Notes: generated by a model from the sequence alone, not told the origin. DNA of 64,000 bases from Snuella sedimenti (GCF_016428595.1 NZ_JAELVQ010000007.1:144709-208708), one strand, 5' to 3'. Positions 35,946 to 44,778 are shown, counted from the stretch's first letter. Numbers and translations are program-made.

Positions 35946-36800
35946 ATGAAGAAAAGAGTAAAAGATTTAGCTTATACCTTAAAAATAGATAAAGGATTAC
36001 TTTTAAAACTATCTTCCTCTCTTGATTCAAACGAAAGTAGTTTTTACAAAAATTGGGATGAACCTAAAACTGACGAAAAAGGACAGCCAAGGTTTGAAAA
36101 TGGCAAACCATTAACAAGACCAATAAACGCCCCCATCAACAAATTGAAATTTGTTCAATCTAGATTATTGAACAATGTCTTGTATAAATTAAAACTACCT
36201 GAATATTTTTTTGGAGGCTTAAAGAAAAAAGATGCCGTTTTAAACGCACGATATCATCAAGGAAACAAGTATTTTTTCCTTACCGATTTAAAAGATTTTT
36301 ACCCATCCGTTCATTTTTCTAGTGTCGAAACAGCCTTGAGAAAAGAAGGCTTTTATCCAGATGTAGCAAAGTTAATAACTCGTATTTCTACTAAAGAAGG
36401 AGCTATTCCCCAAGGATGTCCAACTTCTTCATTTTTAGCCTCATTAGTTGTTTTTCACAGTTGTGGTGACCTATTTGAAAAATATAAGAATGACGGACTG
36501 AAAGTTTCTGTTTATGTAGATGATATAACAATTTCAAGTCCGATTGATTTCAAAGAAAGGACACCTCAAATATTAGAGGAACTGCGAAATCGTGGTTTGA
36601 AAATAAATTTTAAAAAGACTCATTATTGTACCCATAATCCGATAGTTACGGGAATTCAAGTTAAAAATAACGGAATTAGTCCATTGCCTCACACATTTGA
36701 AAGGTCAGTTGATTTGACTAGAAGTGTAGCTTCTAGAAATGGACATATTGAACGAATAAAATATGTAAAAAGAATAGCGGACAAAAAAAACGCACCCTAA
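35946..36800 (+). CDS. Retron-type reverse transcriptase
   Basis: A 284-aa reverse transcriptase that would make msDNA from the upstream ncRNA. Motifs in order: retron-specific NAxxH as NARYH (100-104), motif A TDLKDFYPSV (113-122), PQGCPTS (155-161), catalytic YVDD (190-193) and the retron-specific VTG (234-236). It lacks maturase and endonuclease domains, unlike the group II intron enzyme 4 kb away, and the length is in the retron range. Two acidic residues of YVDD and the motif A Asp are intact, so it should be active. Its stop codon forms part of the cassette end. Confidence 0.92.
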   Translation: MKKRVKDLAYTLKIDKGLLLKLSSSLDSNESSFYKNWDEPKTDEKGQPRFENGKPLTRPINAPINKLKFVQSRLLNNVLYKLKLPEYFFGGLKKKDAVLNARYHQGNKYFFLTDLKDFYPSVHFSSVETALRKEGFYPDVAKLITRISTKEGAIPQGCPTSSFLASLVVFHSCGDLFEKYKNDGLKVSVYVDDITISSPIDFKERTPQILEELRNRGLKINFKKTHYCTHNPIVTGIQVKNNGISPLPHTFERSVDLTRSVASRNGHIERIKYVKRIADKKNAP

Positions 36801-36918
36801 TAACTAAGTGTTCATGTGGTCTGTAAGACCAAACAAGAACACCGTGTTGACTGAACCGGTTTTGGTCGGTTAGCCTACTATGGGGATTGCCTTGTTTTTT
36901 GTGAAGGCTTCTTCGGGA
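36799..36918 (+). repeat. 120-bp repeat after the retron cassette
   Basis: Identical over 120 bases to 63881-64000, where it follows the hydrolase cassette and runs off the window. It starts AATAACTAAGTGTTC and contains a hairpin (GTGTTC..GGTC/GACC..GAACAC). A diverged form follows two other cassette ends at 46240 and 49018. It is either a second type of attC-like site or the end of the adjoining IS91-like element. Confidence 0.75.
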
Positions 36919-37061
36919 CTCTCTGGCCACATGGTGTTTTGCCCTGCATATAAAATAACAAGCATTAAGCTAAATACGATCTCGCCTTTCCGGCCTGTTG
37001 CATTTGCTGGGCTTTTCCCTGCCTTTATTTACATTTTGACCAATAGCTGCCTGTTACGTGC

Positions 37062-38198
37062 TTAGCAACGTTGCTTTTTTGGGGGCATATTTAGTTTTTC
37101 CAACCAATAGTTTGGTGGCCCCCGAGCCGTAAAAGTCGTGACCGTCATTAAGTTCCCTATGTTGCATATTGGACATTTACGGTGTCGTAAAGGCTCTTTT
37201 TTTTTAAAAGTTACCGGGGGCAGCATTCTTTGTATTTCTTTGAGGCCTATCCTTTTGTGGTATGAGCTTAGCATCCCATAATGGCGTATCCGAACAAACC
37301 CCTTGGGCAACACGTGCAATGCAAACCGTCTGATGAACTCGGCATCTGATAAGCGCATAGTTCTACGTTTTCCTCCATGACGGTAATCTTTAATAGAAAA
37401 GGTAACCTGCCCATGGTCTATTGCCCGTATACGATGATTACTAATGGCTATTTTATGGGTGTAACGCCCTAAGTATTCTATCACCTGCTGCGGCCCTAAA
37501 AAGGGGCGCTTACAGTACACCACCCAATGCTTTTTAAATAAGCTATCGTAAAAACCTGATGCGACCTTAACATTTGGTTCTTTTCGTAATTGCACCACAA
37601 AGCGCGCCCTGAACACCTTGCTCATGGCTTTTACCGGGAACAGGTACTTCCCTTTATGCTTTACGGGTTTCCATCGCCCAGAAGGAGTTAGCCCGCCCCC
37701 GGGAACGATACAATGTAGATGTGGATGCAACGATAAATTTTGACCCCAGGTATGCAGTACAGCAATCATGCCCGGTCGGGCCCCCAGAAATTTTGGATTG
37801 TTCCCAAAGCCATAAATAACCTGCCAGGCGACTTTAAAGAGCATGCTATAAAGTGTTTTTGGCCTGTAAAGGCACAAGCGGTTGAGCTCTTGTGGCAGGG
37901 TAAACACCACATGAAAATAAGGTACCGGTAGCAGTTCGGCCTCACGGGCCCGTACCCATTGTTCTTTCTGGTGCCCCTGGCACTTGGGACAATGACGGTT
38001 TCGGCAACTGTTGTAGCTCAGGTGCAAGGTTTGGCACTTCGGGTTGTTACAGCGGTCTATATGGCCGCCCATGGCCAGGGTCCTGCACTTTCGTATGGCA
38101 TGTAAGGTCCTTAACTGCCAACCGGTATTGCAATATTCTGATAATTGCCCCTGATTCCTCTCTAACACCTGAGCTACCTCGTAGGTAGCGCGATGCAC
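37062..38198 (-). CDS. IS91-family (HUH, Y-type) transposase
   Basis: A 378-aa rolling-circle transposase. N-terminal zinc-binding cysteines lie between residues 50 and 73 (CNNPKCQ, then CRNRHCPKCQ). The HUH motif is HPHLH at 158-162, and a conserved Tyr lies in LGRYTHKIAISNHRI about 245-260. The start codon is probably GTG at 38198, 2 bp after the integrase stop. It appears intact. It moves single-stranded DNA from one end and can take neighbouring genes along, which may have helped assemble this island. Confidence 0.92.
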   Translation of the reverse strand: MHRATYEVAQVLERNQGQLSEYCNTGWQLRTLHAIRKCRTLAMGGHIDRCNNPKCQTLHLSYNSCRNRHCPKCQGHQKEQWVRAREAELLPVPYFHVVFTLPQELNRLCLYRPKTLYSMLFKVAWQVIYGFGNNPKFLGARPGMIAVLHTWGQNLSLHPHLHCIVPGGGLTPSGRWKPVKHKGKYLFPVKAMSKVFRARFVVQLRKEPNVKVASGFYDSLFKKHWVVYCKRPFLGPQQVIEYLGRYTHKIAISNHRIRAIDHGQVTFSIKDYRHGGKRRTMRLSDAEFIRRFALHVLPKGFVRIRHYGMLSSYHKRIGLKEIQRMLPPVTFKKKEPLRHRKCPICNIGNLMTVTTFTARGPPNYWLEKLNMPPKKQRC

Positions 38199-38200
38199 AA

Positions 38201-39040
38201 CTACTCCGTATATAGCCGGTCCAGCGGACTAAAGGGCCTTTGCCTACCCAATTGTGCCACATGAAGGTAGACAAGCGTGGTCTGGATATCAGCGTGCCCC
38301 AAAAGTTCTTTGATACTGATAATATCTAATCCCATCTCCAGTAAATGAGTGGCATAACTATGCCGAAAACTGTGTGTGGTAACCTGTTTTTTGATCCCGC
38401 TATGCTTTCGGGCCTCCCGGATGACCCACTGTATCCCCCGGGTGGACAGGGGCACTGCTTTTCCTTCCGCATGATTGCCATTAAAACACCAAATGTTAGG
38501 ATGTTCTGCGGCCATATACTTTTTAAGGCCACGGATCTGCATGGCCGACAATGGAACGTAACGGTCCTTATGGCCTTTTCCCTGGCGGACATGGAGCATC
38601 TTGCGATCGAAATCCAAATCCTTCAATTGAAGGTTACGGAGTTCAAAACAGCGCAATCCACATCCATATAACATGGCAAGTACCAAACGGTGCTTTAATA
38701 ACTTTGGCGTTTTAAGGAGTAACCTGACCTCTCGGCGGCTTAGCACCACAGGCAGTTTGTTTGGGCGTTTAATCGATGGGAGCACCACCCGCATCTCACT
38801 AAGTCCATAGACGCGATAGAGGTACCTTAGCCCATAAACCGTATGCTTAAAGAAACTGTCTGAGGGGGTCTTGGACCGGGACTTTAAAACGTGCAGGTAG
38901 TCCAATACCTGTTCTTCGTCCAGAACCAGTGGACTACAATTAAAATGTAACGTAATGTGTGCCAGGCAACGGGCATAATTGGTAAGGGTGCTTTGGCTTT
39001 TTCCTGAAAGTTCGACAGAGCGCCTTAACTTTCGGTACAA
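38201..39040 (-). CDS. Tyrosine recombinase/integrase of the IS91-like element
   Basis: A 279-aa Xer-like recombinase with the full catalytic set: Arg130 (GCGLRCFELRNL), His223-Arg226 (HSFRHSYATHLL), His249 (LLGHADIQTT) and Tyr258 (YLH). It lacks the extra patch that marks IntI integrases. The annotated start is a TTG. The frame stays open upstream to about 39097 and would join an ATG at 39101 if the A-run there had seven instead of eight A's, so the true start may need slippage or the gene is slightly damaged. Confidence 0.88.
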   Translation of the reverse strand: MYRKLRRSVELSGKSQSTLTNYARCLAHITLHFNCSPLVLDEEQVLDYLHVLKSRSKTPSDSFFKHTVYGLRYLYRVYGLSEMRVVLPSIKRPNKLPVVLSRREVRLLLKTPKLLKHRLVLAMLYGCGLRCFELRNLQLKDLDFDRKMLHVRQGKGHKDRYVPLSAMQIRGLKKYMAAEHPNIWCFNGNHAEGKAVPLSTRGIQWVIREARKHSGIKKQVTTHSFRHSYATHLLEMGLDIISIKELLGHADIQTTLVYLHVAQLGRQRPFSPLDRLYTE

Positions 39041-39098
39041 TTCTTTAAACCCAGGAACAGAATTGCACGCCTTTTCAATCAGAGTAAGACTTTTTTTT

Positions 39099-39382
39099 CA
39101 TAATTTTAAGCTTAAGATATTTACGAATACTTAAAGGTAGCCAAAAGTGAGAGTATTTCACCCGAAAGCTACCTTTAGGTTTAGTTCAACACGGTATATA
39201 GCAAATAGGGCGTTCTGAGGTTCACGAAAGTCTAGTGCTATTAACCAACAACGCCAAAACAAAGTTTTGACGTTTAACAAAAGAAAATTAAAAGCAAAAC
39301 ACAATGATTTGGCTCAGTGCAAACACGAAAGTTTACCGCTTTCTACTGCCCTACTTGCCATATACTAAACGTTGTACACCAT
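39099..39382. other. Intergenic region with hairpin and attC-like site
   Basis: No gene seen. It holds a 9-bp stem hairpin (39133-39176, AAAGGTAGC/GCTACCTTT) and the attC-like site at 39186-39380. Confidence 0.5.
39186..39380 (+). repeat. attC-like hairpin site 2
   Basis: The arms GTATATAGCAAATAGGGC (39194-39211) and GCCCTACTTGCCATATAC (39348-39365) pair at 16 of 18 positions. It ends TAAACGTTGTACACC, the start of the next cassette. It has the same logic as the sites at 34753, 42164 and 45150 but a different arm sequence. Confidence 0.65.
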
Positions 39383-39898
39383 TTGAGAAAAGCATTTGTA
39401 ATCATATTAACCTTTATCGGATTTTTGTCATTTGGACAAGAAACGGAACTGAATTCGATTGAAAAAAGCGAGTTGGACAGTATTTATGTCAGAGCGTTAA
39501 ATAATAGGTTTGACCTTTTACTTTCGAGCGGTTGGAAATATATTGAACTCAATGAAAATGGACAACGGATTTCCAAACTGAACGTATCTGACCGATATAA
39601 ATTTTTGACCAATGAGGAACTAATTAATTTGTCAATTAAAGAAAAAAAGACAATTCGGGTTTTGCGTCTGACTCACAAAATAATTGGAATTGACACAGTT
39701 GACGTGAATTTTGGAATTGTAAATGTTACTGGAAAGCGGAAAATACATTTCAACAATGGTCTGAAATTTAAAAAGGCAGATTTTGCATTAGATTGTGGCG
39801 GAACAAATGGCTATTTTCCTGATATGAGATTTGTGTTTGACCGAAAAAAAAATAATTGGGAATTAATCGATGGAAAGTATAAAATACCAGCTAAATAA
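39383..39898 (+). CDS. Exported protein of unknown function in cassette 3
   Basis: I choose the TTG at 39383 as start: it gives a clean signal peptide (RKAFVIILTFIGFLSFGQ) and lies just inside the cassette, whereas the frame further upstream crosses the attC-like arm. The mature part, about 150 residues, is charged and mixed alpha/beta, ending with VFDRKKNNWELIDGKYKI. I recognise no family. It is followed 3 bp later by a membrane protein gene. Confidence 0.6.
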   Translation: MRKAFVIILTFIGFLSFGQETELNSIEKSELDSIYVRALNNRFDLLLSSGWKYIELNENGQRISKLNVSDRYKFLTNEELINLSIKEKKTIRVLRLTHKIIGIDTVDVNFGIVNVTGKRKIHFNNGLKFKKADFALDCGGTNGYFPDMRFVFDRKKNNWELIDGKYKIPAK

Positions 39899-39901
39899 TA
39901 T

Positions 39902-40303
39902 ATGAGATATGTTATCAAAATTTGGTTATTTACAATAATCGTTTCGCCTCTTTTATTAGCATTAATATTAGGTGCTATTATAAATGATTCGAGTTTTAAG
40001 AGTATATTAAATTCTTACGAAATAATATTTGTAATGATTATTGTCGGCTTTCTTTCGTCAATTCCTGCAATGGTAATATTTTGGTTAATTAAAAGGTTTT
40101 TGAAAAATAAATACTCAACCCTAACCGCGAAGATTATATTATCAATTTATGGCTTTCTATCGGTTTGGATTACATTTTTCATCGTAGATAGCGGATTTAT
40201 TACAAGATGGTCTGAACAAACAATTTGGGTTTTGATATATTCGCTAACAATAGTGATAGGAGTTTGGATTTTTAAAAACAATAATAAAGAAATAACTGAA
40301 TAA
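39902..40303 (+). CDS. Small four-helix membrane protein in cassette 3
   Basis: A 133-aa protein with about four hydrophobic segments (7-27, 41-63, 75-95, 108-125) and a polar C-terminus. I recognise no family. It is tightly spaced behind the exported protein gene, so the two are probably made together. Confidence 0.65.
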   Translation: MRYVIKIWLFTIIVSPLLLALILGAIINDSSFKSILNSYEIIFVMIIVGFLSSIPAMVIFWLIKRFLKNKYSTLTAKIILSIYGFLSVWITFFIVDSGFITRWSEQTIWVLIYSLTIVIGVWIFKNNNKEITE

Positions 40304-40316
40304 AAAACGGTGTACA

Positions 40317-42113
40317 ATCGAGTAGGCGGCCGTGAACGATAAGTCCACGGTGCACCTCTCACACCACCGTACGTACGGGTCGCGTATACGGCGGTTCAAA
40401 AATGATATTGACCTTTGTAGTATGTTAGCATACTTAGGTAGCCTCTTTTATGAAGTTTTGATTGCGTTATCGTGGTTCGCAAAATAGGACTTTGAGCTAC
40501 TGCCCATCCTCCCATATTTGTTCTACTCCATGCATAGGCTTGCCCTTGGGGCACGCCCAACCGAATTAGGTTTTTCCGCTTTCGTTCGAGCTTCTTCCAG
40601 TCATGCCAAATGCAGTACCGTATGCGATTTCGCAACCATTCGTCCAACTTTTTGAGTTTCCCTTGTATGGAAGCTGGTTTAAAATAATTAACCCAGCCCC
40701 GTATTAGTAGATTTAGTTTACCTATGCGCTCATCAAAGCTCATGGGCAGCGTTTTCTTGGTCAAGTATTTCAGCGAACGCTTAAAACTTTCCCATTTGTC
40801 CTTAGCTACCACGGCTTGATATTTCCCTTTTTCGTTTTTCTTGTAGGTCGGCACAAATCCAAAGCCTAACATTGTAAACGATTGGGGGCGACACACCTTA
40901 CTTTTGCTGCGGTTGATCGGTAATTTTAATTCGTCCCGTAGGTATTTGTAAACACTATTCCCTACTCGTTTTGCACTTGCCCTGCTCTTAACGTAGATGC
41001 TAAAATCATCTGCATAACGTACATAACGCAGTCCTCGTTGCTCTAAGACCTTATCCAACTCGTTGAGCAGGATGTTGGACAGCAATGGACTTAACGGTGA
41101 GCCCTGTGGCACACCTTTCTTGCGCTTATGTAGCTTTCCGTTAATTTGGATGGGCGCTCGCAAGAATTGACGGATTAATTTTAGCAAGTAAACACACTTT
41201 ACCTGTTTGTATATCAGTTCCAAAAGGATATAGTGTTCCACATTATCGAAAAACGACTCTAGGTCAATATCGACAATATACTGATAGCCTTGGTTGATAT
41301 ATTCGAGGGATTGACGCAAGGCTTGGTGTGCATTGCGTTTAGGTCGAAAACCATAACTGTGATTTTGGAAATCTTGCTCGAATATGGGCTGCAATACTTG
41401 TTGTATCGCTTGCTGAAAGACCCTATCGACAACCGTAGGAACCCCCAAAAGGCGCACCTTTCCGTTGGCTTTAGGAATTTCAATACCCAGTATTGGCGAT
41501 GGCTGGTAATTTCCTTCTCGAATACCCTTGAGGTATGCCCGTTGGTGCAACTTTAAGTGTGGCAGTAAATCTTTTACGGATTTACCATCAACTCCTGATG
41601 CACCCTTATTGGCATATACCCGTCGGTACGCTAGTTGTAGGTTTTCTTTCTCTAATACGCTTTCTATCATACTAACTTGTTAACTGTTCCGCTTGTACCA
41701 TGGCTACAAGTGCCCAGACCCCTGTCCGTAACGACACCTTGCTCCGTAGTCCATTAAGAACCATTTTTGTTTGGTCCTTCGTACTATTCCAGCTTCCTAG
41801 TACTACTATGACCGCTGCTGACTTCTCCCATAGACCAACCCGTGGTTTGGGAGACCTCCCCAGGTAAGAGCATCCTCTTTCTTTCGATCCCTGCCATATC
41901 TACTATTTCGGCGCTTATCCCTTAAAGATATTTAGGACTTCACAGTTATGTGCCTGCTCATCCGACCTCATAGCCTCGGTATATGGTTCGTGTTCCTCAG
42001 TACCGAAATTTGCAGTCTCGCTTCCTTCAGTCCCAGCTTCACAACTAGCGACCTTGCGACTTGCTAATGGTTCAAGGCGTTACCCCTGCCCATAAGGGAC
42101 TTGCACCCTCTAG
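40317..42113 (-). mobile_element. Group II intron, class C-like
   Basis: About 1.8 kb on the minus strand. The 3' end has a recognisable domain V (complement of 40363-40397, stem ACCGCC..GGTGGT) and a domain VI stem, ending in AT. The 5' end is near 42113, just after a hairpin (ATTCGT/ACGAAT) followed by a T-run in the intron direction. Insertion behind a terminator-like hairpin and a short RT without endonuclease are class C features. The 5' limit is uncertain by about 15 bases. Confidence 0.8.
40396..41670 (-). CDS. ltrA: Group II intron reverse transcriptase/maturase
   Basis: A 424-aa protein that helps the intron RNA splice and copies it into new sites. Reverse transcriptase motifs: GVDGKSV, IPKANGKVRLLGVPTVVDR, YGFRPKRNAHQAL, IVDIDLESFFDNV, VPQGSPLSPLLSN (187-199) and catalytic YADD (219-222). 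A maturase domain follows (WVNYFKPASIQGKLKKLDEW). No HNH endonuclease is present, and the length suits class C. The stop codon touches domain V. Confidence 0.94.
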   Translation of the reverse strand: MIESVLEKENLQLAYRRVYANKGASGVDGKSVKDLLPHLKLHQRAYLKGIREGNYQPSPILGIEIPKANGKVRLLGVPTVVDRVFQQAIQQVLQPIFEQDFQNHSYGFRPKRNAHQALRQSLEYINQGYQYIVDIDLESFFDNVEHYILLELIYKQVKCVYLLKLIRQFLRAPIQINGKLHKRKKGVPQGSPLSPLLSNILLNELDKVLEQRGLRYVRYADDFSIYVKSRASAKRVGNSVYKYLRDELKLPINRSKSKVCRPQSFTMLGFGFVPTYKKNEKGKYQAVVAKDKWESFKRSLKYLTKKTLPMSFDERIGKLNLLIRGWVNYFKPASIQGKLKKLDEWLRNRIRYCIWHDWKKLERKRKNLIRLGVPQGQAYAWSRTNMGGWAVAQSPILRTTITQSKLHKRGYLSMLTYYKGQYHF

Positions 42114-42163
42114 AAAAATTCGTACATTAGCACGAATGGATGCCCATGCTGGGCACACACAAT

Positions 42164-42288
42164 GTATAAAAATAATAGCTATTTAATCGCTAAAACGATA
42201 GAAAGTAAATTTAATAAAGGTCTGTGTTTAACTGAAAAGTTAGTGTGTGTAAATCCGCTACTATTCTTATACTAGACCGTTAGCCACA
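42164..42288 (+). repeat. attC-like hairpin site 3
   Basis: Arms GTATAAAAATAATAGC (42164-42179) and GCTACTATTCTTATAC (42257-42272) pair at 14 of 16 positions and are nearly the same sequence as site 1. The right side continues with ACCGTTAGCCACA, the start of the restriction-modification unit. A TGCCCA/TGGGCA hairpin lies just before it. Confidence 0.65.
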
Positions 42289-42439
42289 AGCTGAAAAAAA
42301 AATCAGCCGCACATTTTGCACATTTGGTTTTTGCCGACAAAAAAGCCAAACCTCAAAACGAAAAGAGCTGAAATTTTTCCAATGCACAACTTGAATATTG
42401 ATAAAATTATTTTAGATTTGTCAAAAAATGACAAGTCTT

Positions 42440-42769
42440 ATGAAAACCACATTTGGCGAATACATCCGACTTTTAAGAACCAAAAAGGAACTAACATTAA
42501 CTCAACTCGCGGCTAAACTGAATTTGGACTCTGCAAATTTGAGCAAAATAGAAAATGGAATACGAGACTTTGACGAAAAAAGACTTCCGAAATTGGCGAA
42601 AATATTTGGACTCAATTTAAAAGAGTTACGAAACGAATATATTACAGACCAGCTCGGTAAAAAAATTTACGAAACAAATTGCACAAAGCAACTTTTGAAA
42701 GTAGCCGAAGAAAAAGCAGAATATCGTAGAAACCTAAATAAAAACCTTCAAACAGAAAAAGCAGTATGA
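42440..42769 (+). CDS. XRE-type controller of the restriction-modification system
   Basis: A 109-aa protein (start [12 protein letters not shown]; an in-frame ATG at 42428 would add four residues). Residues 4-60 are an XRE helix-turn-helix ([21 protein letters not shown]). It overlaps the methyltransferase gene by 4 bp (ATGA). C proteins of this kind delay endonuclease expression until the host DNA is methylated. Confidence 0.85.
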   Translation: MKTTFGEYIRLLRTKKELTLTQLAAKLNLDSANLSKIENGIRDFDEKRLPKLAKIFGLNLKELRNEYITDQLGKKIYETNCTKQLLKVAEEKAEYRRNLNKNLQTEKAV

Positions 42770-43812
42770 AAATAGTATCATTTTTTGCAGGAGCAGGCGG
42801 ACTTGACCTTGGATTTCAAAAAGCAGGTTTTGATGTGATTTGGGCTAATGAGTATGATAAAGAAATTTGGGAAACCTATGAGAAAAACCACCCAAGCACA
42901 ACTTTAGACAGAAGAAGCATTGTAGATGTTCCAGCTGACGAAGTGCCAGAATGTGATGGAATTATCGGAGGTCCACCTTGCCAAAGTTGGAGTGAAGCGG
43001 GTTCATTACGTGGAATTAATGATAAACGTGGGCAGTTATTTTTCGACTTTATTAGAATTTTGGAAGCTAAACAACCTAAATTTTTCCTTGCAGAAAATGT
43101 AAGTGGAATGCTTTTAGACAGGCATAGTGAGGCTTTAAAAAACATTAAAGAACTGTTTAAAAATGCAGGAATTGGGTATGAGCTGTCATTTAAATTGCTC
43201 AATGCATCTGACTTTGATGTCCCTCAAGACAGAAAAAGAGTGTTTTTTGTGGGTATAAGAAAAGATCTTGGATTTAAGTTTCAATTTCCAAAACCTTTAA
43301 AAGAAAAAATTACGCTTAAACAAACAATATCAGATTTAAAAGATAGTGTTATCCCTGCTAAAGAAGGTAATAAAACCAACAAAAAAAAATGTGAAATTTC
43401 CAATCATGAATATATGATTGGTGGTTTTTCTTCTATGTTTATGTCAAGAAACCGTGTAAGAAATTGGGATGAACAATCATTTACAATTCAAGCAGGTGGA
43501 AGACACGCACCATTGCATCCGCAAGCACCTAAAATGAAATTTATTGAGCAAAATGTTCGTGAATTTGTCAAAGGAAAAGAGCATTTATATAGACGTTTAA
43601 GTGTAAGAGAGTGTGCAAGAATACAGACATTTCCAGACAATTTTGAATTTCATTACGATAATATTTCAGCGGGTTATAAAATGATTGGAAATGCGGTTCC
43701 AGTAAATCTTGCAAAACATATGGCGTTGAGCATTAAATCTCAAATTGAAAATGTAAAAAAACCAACCATAAAAACAAAAAAAGAACTTTTAGAATTAGAA
43801 AACACATTATAG
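42766..43812 (+). CDS. DNA (cytosine-5) methyltransferase, HaeIII-like
   Basis: A 348-aa m5C methyltransferase: SAM site [16 protein letters not shown], catalytic Cys72 in [26 protein letters not shown] and the final [14 protein letters not shown]. From memory the sequence closely parallels M.HaeIII ([43 protein letters not shown]), so the target is probably GGCC. It is followed 6 bp later by the cognate endonuclease gene. Confidence 0.93.
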   Translation: MKIVSFFAGAGGLDLGFQKAGFDVIWANEYDKEIWETYEKNHPSTTLDRRSIVDVPADEVPECDGIIGGPPCQSWSEAGSLRGINDKRGQLFFDFIRILEAKQPKFFLAENVSGMLLDRHSEALKNIKELFKNAGIGYELSFKLLNASDFDVPQDRKRVFFVGIRKDLGFKFQFPKPLKEKITLKQTISDLKDSVIPAKEGNKTNKKKCEISNHEYMIGGFSSMFMSRNRVRNWDEQSFTIQAGGRHAPLHPQAPKMKFIEQNVREFVKGKEHLYRRLSVRECARIQTFPDNFEFHYDNISAGYKMIGNAVPVNLAKHMALSIKSQIENVKKPTIKTKKELLELENTL

Positions 43813-43818
43813 CAAAGT

Positions 43819-44778
43819 ATGGCAAGTCAGACTATTAATGGGAAAGCGTTTGAGTATGCTTTACTTTTAGAATTTCATGAACGCTTAAAGAATATAACGA
43901 GCGTATCAATAACCAAAAATGAACCTTATCAAAACGCTAAAGGTTGTTTTGACATTTTTGTTGAAGATGAACAAGATACTTTTAGAATCACGGCAAGTGC
44001 AGCAATTAACTTTCTAATTGATATTGAACCACGATTGTCAAACGACATCAATGAAAATGACATCTTGGTTTTGGAAATCGTTAGCGACCAAGCTGGACAA
44101 ACAGGAGATGTTCGTGATGTTTTAATGATTCGCTCACTTCAAAAATGGGAGATTGGAATTTCTGCAAAAAATAATCACAGAGCCGTAAAGCATTCAAGAT
44201 TATCATTAAATATTGACTTTGGAGAAAAGTGGTTGGATGTTCCTTGCTCACAAAATTATTTCAATGAAATCAAGCCAATTTTTGATATGTTGACCGATTT
44301 AAAAGCAAAAGATAAATCTACGAAATGGACTTCGATAGAAAATATGCACGAAGTAGTTTATGTTCCCATTTTAAATGCTTTTCGCAAAGAGCTTTTAAGA
44401 CTTGATAAGGAAAACCCAAATATTGTTGCCGAAAATTTAGTTCAGTATTTAATTGGTAATGAAGACTTTTATAAAGTAATCAAAGGCAAGAAAAAAGTTG
44501 AAATACAGGCATACAATCTTAACGGTTCGCTGAATTTACCTTTCGAATCCATAAAACCTAAAGCTAAAATTCCAAAACTGAAACTTCCAACAAGACTAAT
44601 TGAAATTGTTTACCAAGATAATTCAACTACAACATTATTGGTTTCATTAAACGAAGGTTGGCAAATATCTTTTAGGATTCATAATGCGAGTTCGAGGGTT
44701 GAGGCATCGTTGAAATTTGATATTAATCTAGTGAGTGCACCTCACACATTATTTACAAATCATATATTTATAGCATAA
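43819..44778 (+). CDS. HaeIII-like type II restriction endonuclease
   Basis: A 319-aa protein that resembles R.HaeIII as I remember it: INGKAFEYALL near the start, DVRDVLMIR, then WEIGISAKNNHRAVKHSRLS and DFGEKWLDVP. It should cut GGCC unless methylated. The lysine in ISAKNNH and the acidic residues before it are candidate catalytic residues. It forms one operon with controller and methyltransferase, and appears intact. Confidence 0.87.
   Translation: MASQTINGKAFEYALLLEFHERLKNITSVSITKNEPYQNAKGCFDIFVEDEQDTFRITASAAINFLIDIEPRLSNDINENDILVLEIVSDQAGQTGDVRDVLMIRSLQKWEIGISAKNNHRAVKHSRLSLNIDFGEKWLDVPCSQNYFNEIKPIFDMLTDLKAKDKSTKWTSIENMHEVVYVPILNAFRKELLRLDKENPNIVAENLVQYLIGNEDFYKVIKGKKKVEIQAYNLNGSLNLPFESIKPKAKIPKLKLPTRLIEIVYQDNSTTTLLVSLNEGWQISFRIHNASSRVEASLKFDINLVSAPHTLFTNHIFIA

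Larger units (their letters stand above)
34881..36800 (+). mobile_element. Integron-like cassette 2 carrying a retron
   Basis: The unit begins GTTAGGGTGC (34881-34890) and ends GCACCCTAA (36792-36800), reverse complements over nine bases. The stop codon of the reverse transcriptase lies inside the terminal box. The complete retron (promoter, ncRNA, three genes) fits exactly inside. Confidence 0.7.
36802..39180 (-). mobile_element. IS91-like element with transposase and tyrosine recombinase
   Basis: The two minus-strand genes (integrase then transposase, 2-bp gap) form one mobile unit that is visibly more GC-rich than its surroundings. IS91 elements have no terminal inverted repeats, so limits are approximate: the origin end should lie beyond the transposase stop, in 36802-37061. 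The identical sequence at the window end suggests another copy there. Confidence 0.6.
39371..40317 (+). mobile_element. Integron-like gene cassette 3
   Basis: Begins GTTGTACACC (39371-39380) and ends GGTGTACAA (40309-40317). The two genes inside start 12 bases after the first boundary and stop 6 bases before the last. A group II intron is inserted exactly at the right end. Confidence 0.65.

Noticed and set aside
35946..36800. Diversity-generating retroelement
   Set aside because: The RT has retron motifs (NAxxH, VTG), and I see no variable target gene, template repeat or Avd-like protein nearby.
38201..39040. Integron integrase IntI
   Set aside because: Catalytic residues fit any tyrosine recombinase; the extra IntI-specific segment before the last catalytic box is missing and the gene is coupled to an IS91 transposase.
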